Below, in pieces: positions 16,339 to 24,700 of a stretch of DNA of 34,999 nucleotides (position 1 is its first letter; every line of letters starts with the position of its first letter). The notes beneath the pieces are model-generated. The model worked only from the letters and a program-made list of their open reading frames with translations. It was not told the origin of the DNA and ran no database searches. The position numbers were made by a program, and so were the translations under genes. Source of the stretch: Chitinophagaceae bacterium (GTDB taxonomy: Bacteria; Bacteroidota; Bacteroidia; Chitinophagales; Chitinophagaceae); the NCBI GenBank assembly GCA_025363355.1, contig JANYEB010000058.1:1-34999 (forward strand), read 5' to 3'.

Positions 16339-17418
16339 TTATTTTCTAGAAGCATCTCCTTCAAAAAAAACTAGCCCTTGTTGCTCTACCAATTCTATAA
16401 TCTCAAAGTTTATTTGTTCTTTTAAATCATTAAATGATTCTACTGTATTGTTGGCAGATGAAAAGAAATCTACAGAAACAATATGTGCTTGTTTACCAGT
16501 TTCAAGTAAATGCACTTGATAACTATCAACTATTTCCCTTGAACCAAGTTTTTGTTTAATTGCTGCTATTAAAGAGGCCAATTCTGTTGCAGTAGTTTTC
16601 AAATTCATTTCTAGCCTTATCTCTGCTTTACGTTGGGTTCGTAAAGAAATATTATCAACAACACTATCTACCATTTGCTTGTTTGGCACGGTGATATAAG
16701 TTTTATTTTCTGTTCTGATGCGAGTGCTTCTCAATCCAATTTTTTCAACAGTTCCAGTAAACTGTAGCACTTTAACTGTATCGCCTGTTGCAAAAGGTTT
16801 ATCGAAAAATATAATGAAAGATGCAATTAAATTTTCCAAGCTTTCTCTTGTTGCCAATGCTATTGCAGCACCAACGATGCTAAGGCCTGTAAGTAGGTTT
16901 CCAATGTTTCTATGAAATGAGAAATGGAGCACCAGCAACACTCCTATTATAACAACAATCACCTTAAAAAAATCTTTAAAGAAAACAATCAGTTGGCTAT
17001 CGTTTATATCTTGAGAAAAATCTGCTTTTTGTTCAAGCACTAAAGCTGTAAAATCAATCAATCTAATACATAACCAAATAAAACTAACCACTAATAATCC
17101 ATTTGAAATACTATCAATAATTTTTCTTGATGTATATTTAAAAATAGTAAACTCAAGTGCTGTTGGAAACATTAATTTATCTATAGAAACAAAAGCCACA
17201 AATAGCAAAATAAACAATTCAAGTGGCAGCACTACTAGGTTAAAAAAAGATTGTTTTGTAATATTTTTTCCTGCTTTACCAACCATTTTATACAACAAGC
17301 CAGCACAGTATCTTGACACCAATCTCTTAATAAGTAAAGCCAATAGAATAACACCAAGCACTATTAAATAGCTTCTAACTGTGTTATCAAAAAAAGTGTA
17401 ATTGAGAATTGATTTCAT
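16339..17418 (-). CDS. MscS-family mechanosensitive channel
   Basis: A 359-residue inner-membrane protein. It has about five hydrophobic segments: near residues 12-30, 58-76, 100-118, 145-165 and the pore-lining stretch after 172. The pore-lining helix NLLTGLSIVGAAIALATRESL leads into the MscS beta domain ENLIASFIIFFDKPFATGDTVKV, FTGTVEKIGLRSTRIRTENK and TYITVPNKQMVDSVVDNISLR. A mixed alpha/beta C-terminal domain follows. It should act as an osmotic safety valve in the small-conductance family. It stands alone, with rpsU downstream on the same strand. Confidence 0.92.
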   Translation of the reverse strand: MKSILNYTFFDNTVRSYLIVLGVILLALLIKRLVSRYCAGLLYKMVGKAGKNITKQSFFNLVVLPLELFILLFVAFVSIDKLMFPTALEFTIFKYTSRKIIDSISNGLLVVSFIWLCIRLIDFTALVLEQKADFSQDINDSQLIVFFKDFFKVIVVIIGVLLVLHFSFHRNIGNLLTGLSIVGAAIALATRESLENLIASFIIFFDKPFATGDTVKVLQFTGTVEKIGLRSTRIRTENKTYITVPNKQMVDSVVDNISLRTQRKAEIRLEMNLKTTATELASLIAAIKQKLGSREIVDSYQVHLLETGKQAHIVSVDFFSSANNTVESFNDLKEQINFEIIELVEQQGLVFFEGDASRK

Positions 17419-17526
17419 TGCGAACTAAAATTGTAAACTAAAAATATGAATATTGAAAATGTAGTTTGCAAAAATAAACTTAGTGATAGCTTATGCAACA
17501 ATAAAATCAAAAGAATTGTAAAACAA

Positions 17527-17560
17527 AACATCCCGAGAGTTTTAAAACTTTCAGGATGTT
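17527..17560. repeat. REP-like palindrome, divergent copy
   Basis: A 34-base inverted repeat of the same shape as those at 3631, 20942 and 21685, with a few changes: left arm AACATCCCGAGAGTTTT, right arm AAAACTTTCAGGATGTT. It lies between the MscS gene start and the stop of the 132-residue gene. Confidence 0.7.
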
Positions 17561-17581
17561 AAAATACTTGTATGCTGAAAT

Positions 17582-17980
17582 TTAGCTTTCAGGCGGTGTT
17601 TGCTTTTTAGTTTTTGATGCTTTTCTTGGTAAAGGTGTATCATTCACCACAAAGCCCCATTGCCCCAATACTTTTGGATTCTTTTTATTGATGCCCACCA
17701 AAACATCTCTGCTCGATTTCACACTCTCAATAATTTCATCAATATGCTTATCCCTTTCCCTGTAAGCTTCTTCCATTTTCTTTTTATACATCTCTGCTTC
17801 TGCGTGTTTGGCAATAGCTGGTGCCACATAAGGTTGTGTAACACTCCACTTGTTATCCACCAAGGCATTTAAAGGACTACTAGCAGCATCAGCAATATGT
17901 TTATCGCTAACTTTTTTTGCCAAATCTAAAACTTCGGCAGGATTGGTAGGGATGATGACCCTTGCAACTGTTTTACTCAT
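17582..17980 (-). CDS. Conserved hypothetical protein
   Basis: A 132-residue soluble protein that I do not recognise. It is mostly helical, with a segment AEMYKKKMEEAYRERDKHID that could form a coiled coil, then DVLVGINKKNPKVLGQWGF and a basic Lys/Pro-rich tail. There is no signal peptide or membrane helix. The ATG start is well placed. It marks the left edge of the accessory stretch. Natural codon and residue composition suggest it is a real gene. Confidence 0.65.
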   Translation of the reverse strand: MSKTVARVIIPTNPAEVLDLAKKVSDKHIADAASSPLNALVDNKWSVTQPYVAPAIAKHAEAEMYKKKMEEAYRERDKHIDEIIESVKSSRDVLVGINKKNPKVLGQWGFVVNDTPLPRKASKTKKQTPPES

Positions 17981-18110
17981 TTTTTAATTTTTAAATTGTT
18001 AACCAATAGCAAGTTACATAACAATTTAGATGCCAGAGCATTTGAAAAAATGTTAAAAAATTAAAAAAATTTTGCTGATAACTAAGCTAATCGAGGGTGA
18101 TGAAATTTTC

Positions 18111-18257
18111 GGTATGCTAATTTTGAATACCAATATGACAAAATGAAATATGAATATGCCAAAATGGAATAAGAATATGGCATATTGAAATATAAATATG
18201 GCGAATTGGAATGCAGATTTGGCATATTTGAATTCAAATGTGGGAGATTGGGATTTA
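18111..18257. repeat. AT-rich 21-bp tandem array, seven units
   Basis: Seven consecutive degenerate 21-base units start at 18111, 18132, 18153, 18174, 18195, 18216 and 18237; the consensus is roughly AATATGGCAAATTGAAATA plus two bases. The array ends 11 bases short of the ATPase stop codon (minus strand). The unit length equals seven codons, so the array gives spurious open frames with a seven-residue period on both strands; these are not called as genes. Confidence 0.85.
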
Positions 18258-18268
18258 GTATCGAAAGT

Positions 18269-19864
18269 TTATACAATTTTAATACCTTTTTCAGAAGCTA
18301 CTTTATTAAATATAGTTTTAAACTTGTTGACAAAAGCTTCAACTGTTTCAGGATTTTCTTTAGCCCAAGCAGTAAATACTATTGATGCATTTGTTCCAAA
18401 GGAATCTAAGTGTGATTTAAACCAAGCCTTTGCGTCAACTCTATTGTTTAAAATCTTTTCAATTTTATACTTATTGAAGCAATAGGCTTTATTAAAATCA
18501 TTTGCTTTTAGTTTTCTCCATATAACAGATTCATCGTCTAAATCATATAAGAATTTTGCAATCAATTCATCAGGTCCTAAGTCAGTTGGTAGTATTAAAG
18601 AATTTGTTAACTTATTTATTTTCTTTTTAACTGGCTTGTCCTTATTTATATCACCATCGAATATTAATAATGAATTAGGAAAGATGAATGATGGAACCTT
18701 TTTTTCTGATAAAGTAATAATTTGTGCGAATCCAAGTGTACAGGGAATAAAATTAAAAAAAGGTGTATATTTTTTTAATAATGCTTTTGTAAACATTATG
18801 GCTTCTGCGTCTTCGGTAAATACATCAATTTTTTGTTTGACTTTTTTAAAAGATGTTACTTCTACATTTAGTCTATTTTTTATAGAAGAATATGTGATAT
18901 CTGGAACGTTTTTAATCTTTTTGTTTATTTTTTCTAAATAAACAATTTTTAAATTACCTCTTAAAAAAGGGATGAGTGAGTTTTCTTTTTGAATTTCAAA
19001 ACATTTCTTTAATATACTTAAAGAGTGAGTTGTAAATATTATTTGAATATCATATTTTGGACTTAATGAAATTAATTTCTCAAGCAATTTAATTTGTGAA
19101 CCTGTGTATAACGAAGCATCAATTTCGTCAATCACTAAAAGACCACCTTTGTAATCATCTATATATTTTTCTTTAAGTCTTTTAAATGACAAAAGTGCTA
19201 GTAGTATTTTTCCTAAATTATCTTCGCCAGCTGAATTTAATTTCCAATCATAATTTTTTTTATTGATTCCTATAGTATTTTTCTGACTACTTTCAACATA
19301 TTTTGTTTGTTCAATGGCTTCATTGGAAATCATAATATAATTATGTAATTCTTCAAACCATTTTTTTTCATCATTTGTTAACTCAACTTTATCGCTTTCT
19401 ATTAATTCATCATCTTCCCCAAATGGAAAAAGCCTTTTTAAACTTAAATATATTACAGGAAACTTTTTACTGCCCGAACCCTTGCTTTTATCTTTCTTTT
19501 TCCAGAATCTTATCTGTTCAATAGAACTTACCGTATCTGTTGATGTTCTGATAATACTTTGAACAGGATAGACTTCATTATTCTCATAAAAATGATATAC
19601 CCATTCGTGCTCCCCAACTACATCAAAATTTTCTGAGAATTTAAACTTCTCAGAAAATTCTGAATGAAAACTACCACCAGTCAAAGGTTTTTCGCTTTTC
19701 ATTTTGGGATGAGTTTTCAAGGAAAATTTCTCGCTAAGGATTCCCAATAATGTAGTTTTTTGAGTACCATTCTTCCCAGCAATCACAGTAATGTTTTTCC
19801 CTAATTCAAATTCAACATTTTCAAATCCACGAAATTTTTTAATAAGTACTTTTTCAATAATCAT
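18269..19864 (-). CDS. ATPase-TOPRIM protein (OLD-like nuclease architecture)
   Basis: A 531-residue protein with an SMC/RecF-type ATPase followed by a TOPRIM-like domain. The N-terminus IEKVLIKKFRGFENVEF leads to a Walker A of unusual form, GKNGTQKT (residues 30-37; most relatives have NGSGKS/T). Walker B is LLVIDEIDAS (near 242-250), with a His in FTTHSLSIL (near 278). The C-terminal part has an acidic start (VFTEDAEAIMF, near 346), LLIFDGDIN with a DxD (near 402) and LPTDLGPDELIAKFL (near 425), as in OLD and DUF4435-type TOPRIM nucleases. It is 9 bases after the adenine methyltransferase gene, so the two are an operon. Role inferred: effector or restriction nuclease in defence. Confidence 0.8.
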   Translation of the reverse strand: MIIEKVLIKKFRGFENVEFELGKNITVIAGKNGTQKTTLLGILSEKFSLKTHPKMKSEKPLTGGSFHSEFSEKFKFSENFDVVGEHEWVYHFYENNEVYPVQSIIRTSTDTVSSIEQIRFWKKKDKSKGSGSKKFPVIYLSLKRLFPFGEDDELIESDKVELTNDEKKWFEELHNYIMISNEAIEQTKYVESSQKNTIGINKKNYDWKLNSAGEDNLGKILLALLSFKRLKEKYIDDYKGGLLVIDEIDASLYTGSQIKLLEKLISLSPKYDIQIIFTTHSLSILKKCFEIQKENSLIPFLRGNLKIVYLEKINKKIKNVPDITYSSIKNRLNVEVTSFKKVKQKIDVFTEDAEAIMFTKALLKKYTPFFNFIPCTLGFAQIITLSEKKVPSFIFPNSLLIFDGDINKDKPVKKKINKLTNSLILPTDLGPDELIAKFLYDLDDESVIWRKLKANDFNKAYCFNKYKIEKILNNRVDAKAWFKSHLDSFGTNASIVFTAWAKENPETVEAFVNKFKTIFNKVASEKGIKIV

Positions 19865-19873
19865 ACAGAAAAG

Positions 19874-20728
19874 TTAAATTATTAGTTTGGGTTTATTTTT
19901 CTTAGGAACAATTAGATGATTGTTAAGAATTAAAATTTCTGTTCCTTTTTTGGCTTGAGCAGTACTGTAATTTAAGGTGTAAGAAAACTTCTTAAATTCT
20001 TTGTATAACTTTCTTATCTCGATATTATCATCATAAGAAACAATCCAATTAAAATTTTCCATTTTTTTAATTTGAGCAGCAACATTAACGTGATCTTTAT
20101 GGTTATAATGGTTTACATAGAGTTCTTTTCCTTTTATGTAATATGGTGGGTCGAAATAAATTAAATAATCATCTGCATCTTTTTTTGATATTTTTTTTAT
20201 CAATTTTACCGCATCCAAATTAAAAAGTTGAATCTCATTTTTTCTCAATGCAATTTTTGAAATTCGATTTATTAAATCAATTTTATTAAATCTAGCATCA
20301 ATTTTATAGTCCCCTTTTTGTTCAATGCCACCTATAACCCCGGCTTTAATAATTCCTGATCGGTTTGTTCTATTTAAATAAAAAGTTGAAAAGCCTAATG
20401 AAAGCAAATCAGTTTCGCTTTTCGTATTTTGAATACTTTTTTGTTTTCTCCATTCTATAATAGTTATTGGTGTATCGTTGATTAATCGAATAAATTCCTC
20501 TGTATTATTTAAAATTGAATACCAAAAAGCATAAATTGAAATATCAAAATCATTAATAATTACTCTTTCTGCATATCCATCAAAAAGTAGAGCAAGTGCA
20601 ACGGATGCACCTCCTGCATATGGCTCAACATATATACAACTACTTAAATCATTTCTTTCTATTATTGATTTAATGTAAGTAGATAGTTTTCTTTTACCTC
20701 CTGGATATCTTAATGGGGAATAATTCAT
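19874..20728 (-). CDS. D12-class DNA N6-adenine methyltransferase (Dam-like)
   Basis: A 284-residue methyltransferase that should methylate adenine within a specific DNA site using S-adenosylmethionine. The family marks are present: MNYSPLRYPGGKRKL at the N-terminus, the cofactor-binding motif YVEPYAGGASVALAL, INDFDISIYAFW, a target-recognition region with FYLNRTNRSGI, the catalytic DPPY in LIYFDPPYYIKGKELY and a C-terminal WIVSYDDN. The ATG at 20728 is preferred to an in-frame TTG at 20746 because it begins at the conserved N-terminus. It is the first gene of an operon with the ATPase-TOPRIM protein. A TAATTTTG element on the minus strand (20751-20744) may be its promoter -7 box. Confidence 0.92.
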   Translation of the reverse strand: MNYSPLRYPGGKRKLSTYIKSIIERNDLSSCIYVEPYAGGASVALALLFDGYAERVIINDFDISIYAFWYSILNNTEEFIRLINDTPITIIEWRKQKSIQNTKSETDLLSLGFSTFYLNRTNRSGIIKAGVIGGIEQKGDYKIDARFNKIDLINRISKIALRKNEIQLFNLDAVKLIKKISKKDADDYLIYFDPPYYIKGKELYVNHYNHKDHVNVAAQIKKMENFNWIVSYDDNIEIRKLYKEFKKFSYTLNYSTAQAKKGTEILILNNHLIVPKKNKPKLII

Positions 20729-20821
20729 TTTAATTAATCTTTTCAAAATTATATTACTTTAGCTCTCACTTTGCTAAACTTTTAAAATTTTTAGGAAGTT
20801 ATTATATAAAACAACCAATCA

Positions 20822-20935
20822 ATGAACACTGACTACCAAATAAAACCTTTCACCAATACTTCCTTTGATGAAATTTTTGCAACGCATCTAAAGGCGTTTA
20901 AAGATTATCCTTTTCAATGGAGTAAGGAAGCTTAG
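20822..20935 (+). pseudogene. Truncated GNAT acetyltransferase remnant
   Basis: A short frame of 37 codons starts with ATG and encodes MNTDYQIKPFTNTSFDEIFA, then HLKAFKDYPFQW, then a TAG. The start, length and pattern resemble the first 40 residues of small GNAT-family acetyltransferases; the rest of the domain is missing. The break lies 6 bases before a REP palindrome and the transposase gene, so insertion or deletion linked to that element is likely. The family assignment is tentative. Confidence 0.5.
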
Positions 20936-20941
20936 AATTTA

Positions 20942-20975
20942 AACTTCCCGAAAGTTTTAAAACTTTCGGGAAGTT
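20942..20975. repeat. REP-like perfect palindrome, left flank of the RAYT gene
   Basis: A 34-base perfect palindrome with arm AACTTCCCGAAAGTTTT. It lies 54 bases before the transposase start and pairs with the copy at 21685-21718 beyond its end. Confidence 0.88.
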
Positions 20976-21029
20976 GCAAGTGAGAAAATTGGCACTTAGT
21001 TTATTCTGCTAAAGCAATAAATTTGACTT

Positions 21030-21668
21030 ATGAAGAACAATGAAATCCCCTTACTGCCAGAAACTATTTATCATATATACAACCACGCCAATGGCAAGGA
21101 AAATTTATTCAACAATTCTGATAACTACCATTTCTTCTTGCAACGATATAGCCATTTTATAGAGCCAATAGCAGAAACTTATGCATATTGTCTTATGCCC
21201 AATCACTTGCATTTAATGGTGGGTATTAAAAACGAAACAGAACTACAAAAAGCAAATGTTGACTTTCAAATAGCAAAAGGTATAAGCGACAATAATATCA
21301 AGCAATTGGATGAGAAAGATTATTCAGCATTTATTAGTAAGACTTTTGGAAATTTATTTAGCTCATATTCTCAGGCATTTAATAAACAGCAAAACAGAAA
21401 GGGTAGTTTATTTATTCCAAATTTTAAAAGGAGAGTTATTAATAATATTAGCTATTATTAATAACTTATTTTTTACATACACAATAACCCAGTACACCAC
21501 GGATTTGTAACTTCAATGAATGACTGGACTTATTCTTCTTACCAAACTTATTTAACTGACAAAAAAACTAAAGTAGCAAAAGAGAAAGTTTTAAATTGGT
21601 TTGGCAACACAAAAGAGTTTAAGAATTTTCATACGAGAGAAAAGTTTGATACAAGTTTTGATTTGTAA
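21030..21668 (+). pseudogene. REP-associated tyrosine transposase (RAYT/Y1 family), two in-frame stops
   Basis: An IS200-like Y1 transposase of the RAYT group. The first 143 codons carry the N-terminus LPETIYHIYNHANGKENLF, the HUH-type motif YAYCLMPNHLHLMV and the catalytic-Tyr region LFSSYSQAFNKQQNRKGSLF. Two tandem TAA codons then occur at 21459-21464. The same frame continues directly with the conserved C-terminus YIHNNPVHHGFV, DWTYSSYQTYL and a final VLNWFG segment, ending at 21668. Because nothing is shifted, the gap is simply two nonsense codons in an AT-rich run. The shortened product keeps all catalytic residues but probably lacks part of the DNA-binding end. Palindromes flank it on both sides. 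Confidence 0.88.
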
Positions 21669-21684
21669 AAAAAACAAAACCAAC

Positions 21685-21718
21685 AACTTCCCGAAAGTTT
21701 TAGAACTTTCGGGAAGTT
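21685..21718. repeat. REP-like palindrome, right flank of the RAYT gene
   Basis: A 34-base inverted repeat, left arm AACTTCCCGAAAGTTTT, right arm with one base different near the centre. It starts 17 bases after the RAYT stop and ends 7 bases before the dnaE stop, so it may also act in 3'-end formation of dnaE. Confidence 0.88.
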
Positions 21719-21725
21719 TAGGCAA

Positions 21726-24700
21726 TTAATTCAATCCCACACTCACTTCAATATCAGTATTATTCATTAAATACTCAGCAAGTTCATCATTCATTGCAAA
21801 ACCTTTTTCACTGGTCAGCAATGTTACTTTCAAACTTTCGCTTGGCTCAACAATATTGAATTTAAAAGAAGCTTTGCCAGGATTGCTTTTCATATTTTTC
21901 TCTATAAAATTTACAAATGTTTCATCAACAGCAGCAGGATGCATACTAATATCAACATTTTTTGTAAGTACAGTTTTAGCCGTTTCTAGTAAATAAATAC
22001 TAGTTACCTTAAACTCAAATCCATCTCCTTTCCAATTGGCTTTAAAAAATCCAGAAACCATTAAACTTTTTCCTTTTTCCAAATAGTGTTGATATCGCTG
22101 ATAATCCTCGCTCCATAGAGCAATTTCAGCATTACCACTAAAATCCTCTATTTTCAAAATACCAAAAGCTCTGTTCGTTTTTGTGGTTCTGTGTTGTGCA
22201 TCAATTACCAACCCTGCAATTTTCATTGGCTTGCCCAAATAGGCTTGCATCAATGTTTGCGAGTCTTTTATCTCTGCAAATTCACTTAACTGAGTAATAC
22301 CATAATATCTCATTTCAAATTTATAATTGTCTAAAGGATGCCCACTCATAAACATTCCTGTAACATCTTTTTCGTGTTCAAGTTTCTCTGTTAATGTCCA
22401 AGTTTCACAGTTTGGAATTTTAGGAACAGGCACTTCCATTTCTTGCACTAAATCTCCAAACAAAGTATTCGATGTTCCCTTATTCAAATTGTTTTGAACT
22501 TGTCCATAACCAATAATTTTTTCAATCCCTGTAGTTCTTTCTCCATCAGGCAAATTAAAATATTGGGCTCTGTGCAATTCAGTAAAACAATCAAAAGCAC
22601 CACTGTAAGCAAGGCTTTCAAGCGATTTCTTGTTCACACTTTTTTGATTAACACGTTTAATAAAATCAAAAATGTTTTTGTATTCTCCGTTTGCTTTTCT
22701 TTCTTCAATTAAGTTATCAATAGCATTATCACCAACACCTTTTAAACCTCCTAATCCAAAGCGTATAACACCTTTTTTATTTGGAGAAAACCCTCTAATA
22801 CTTTCATTAATATCGGGGCCAGAAACTTCTATACCCATACGTTTACATTCTTCCATAAAGAAGGTAATTTTATCAATATCTCCTGCGTGATTGAGTACAG
22901 CACTCATATATTCACTTGGATAATGAGCTTTTAAATAAGCTGTTTGATAAGCCACAAAAGCATAGCAAGTAGAGTGAGATTTATTGAAAGCATATTGAGC
23001 AAAAGCCTCCCAATCTGTCCAAATTTTTTCAAGCTTCTCTGCGTTGTGACCCTTTGCTGCTGCACCTTCTATAAAACGAGGTTTCATTTTATCCAATGTC
23101 TTTCTATCTTTTTTTCCCATTGCTTTACGCAACACATCGGCATCACCTTTTGTAAAACCACCAATACTTTGCGATAGCAACATTACTTGCTCTTGATACA
23201 CAGTAATACCATTGGTTTCTTCCAAATATTCCTTCATCTCTTCAATGTCATATTCCACTTTTTCTTTACCATGTTTACGAGCAATAAAACTTGGAATATA
23301 ACTCATAGGACCAGGGCGATACAAGGCATTCATTGCAATTAAATCATCAAACCTATCGGGCTTTAATTCACGCAAATATTTTTGCATTCCAACACTCTCA
23401 AATTGAAACGTAGCATTGGTTTCACCCTTTTGATACAGTTGAAAAGTTTTCTCATCATCTAATGGAATGTTATCTAGATCTATTATTACATTGTGATTTA
23501 GTTTGATAAGCTCTAATGCAGTTTTTAAAATAGACAAAGTCTTCAACCCCAAGAAGTCCATCTTAATTACACCTGCTTCTTCAATAACATTTCCTTCAAT
23601 TTGTGTAACCCATAAATCAGAATCAGCAGCTGTTGTAACAGGAATTAAATCTGTTAAATCTCTTGGTGCAATAATAATTCCAGCAGCGTGTGTGCCTGTA
23701 TTTCTAACACTACCTTCAAGCCTCTCTGCTTCGTGCAAAATCTTAGTGCGTAAATCACCATCAGTTCTATTATAGATTTCTCTTAAACGTCTAGCATTTT
23801 CAATATCTTCAGGGGTGTAGCCTTTCTCTTCTAAACTTTTTTCACCATCTTTTTTTGTTAAAGGAGATTGAAGTGTATTACCCAATGAAGTACCTGGCTT
23901 ACTGCTCACCATTTTAGCTAAAGCATTACTTTCTGCCAATGGCAAATCCATCACACGAGCCACATCTTTAATACTACTTTTTGCAGCCATTGTGCCATAA
24001 GTAATAATTTGTGCTACCTGTTCTTTGCCATATTTTTTAACAACATAGTCTATTACTTTTTGTCTGCCATCATCATCAAAATCTGTATCAATATCGGGCA
24101 TTGACTTTCTATCAGGATTTAAAAATCTTTCAAAAAGTAAATTGTATTTTATAGGGTCAATATTCGTAATGCCAATGCAATAAGCAACCACAGAACCTGC
24201 AGCACTACCACGTCCTGGGCCAACAAACACGCCCATATCTCTACCAGCTTTTATAAAATCACTTACAATTAAAAAGTAACCAGCAAAGCCCATTGTTTTA
24301 ATGGTAAACAATTCAAAGTCTATTCTTTCTTGTGTTGTTGATTCTATTTCACCATAACGTTTTCTTGCACCTTCATAAGTAAGGCTTTTAAGATATTCCC
24401 ACTGATTATTTACATCAGGTGTAATAATACTTTTACCTATAACTTCATTTGTTTGGTGCGTTTGAAACTCAATAGGCACAGGGAATGCTGGCAACAGAAT
24501 GTCTTTTTTTAAATTCAACACTTCTATCTTATCAACAATCATATTTGTATTGTCTATGCTCTCAGGAATATCATTGAACAACTGCTTCATTTCGTGAGTA
24601 GTTTTGAAATAAAACTGATCGTTAGGAAACTTGAAACGTTTATTCTTTACTGATAAATCATCGTGCACAATATCATCAAAGCCGGGAGTAGCTTGCTTTT

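Noticed and set aside
18082-18276. Small gene with seven-residue periodic protein
   Set aside because: The periodicity comes from the 21-bp DNA array; open frames appear on both strands for the same reason and none has a credible start context.
21459-21464. Programmed stop-codon readthrough in the RAYT gene
   Set aside because: Two consecutive TAA codons are a very poor readthrough context and no recoding structure is evident; loss of function is simpler.
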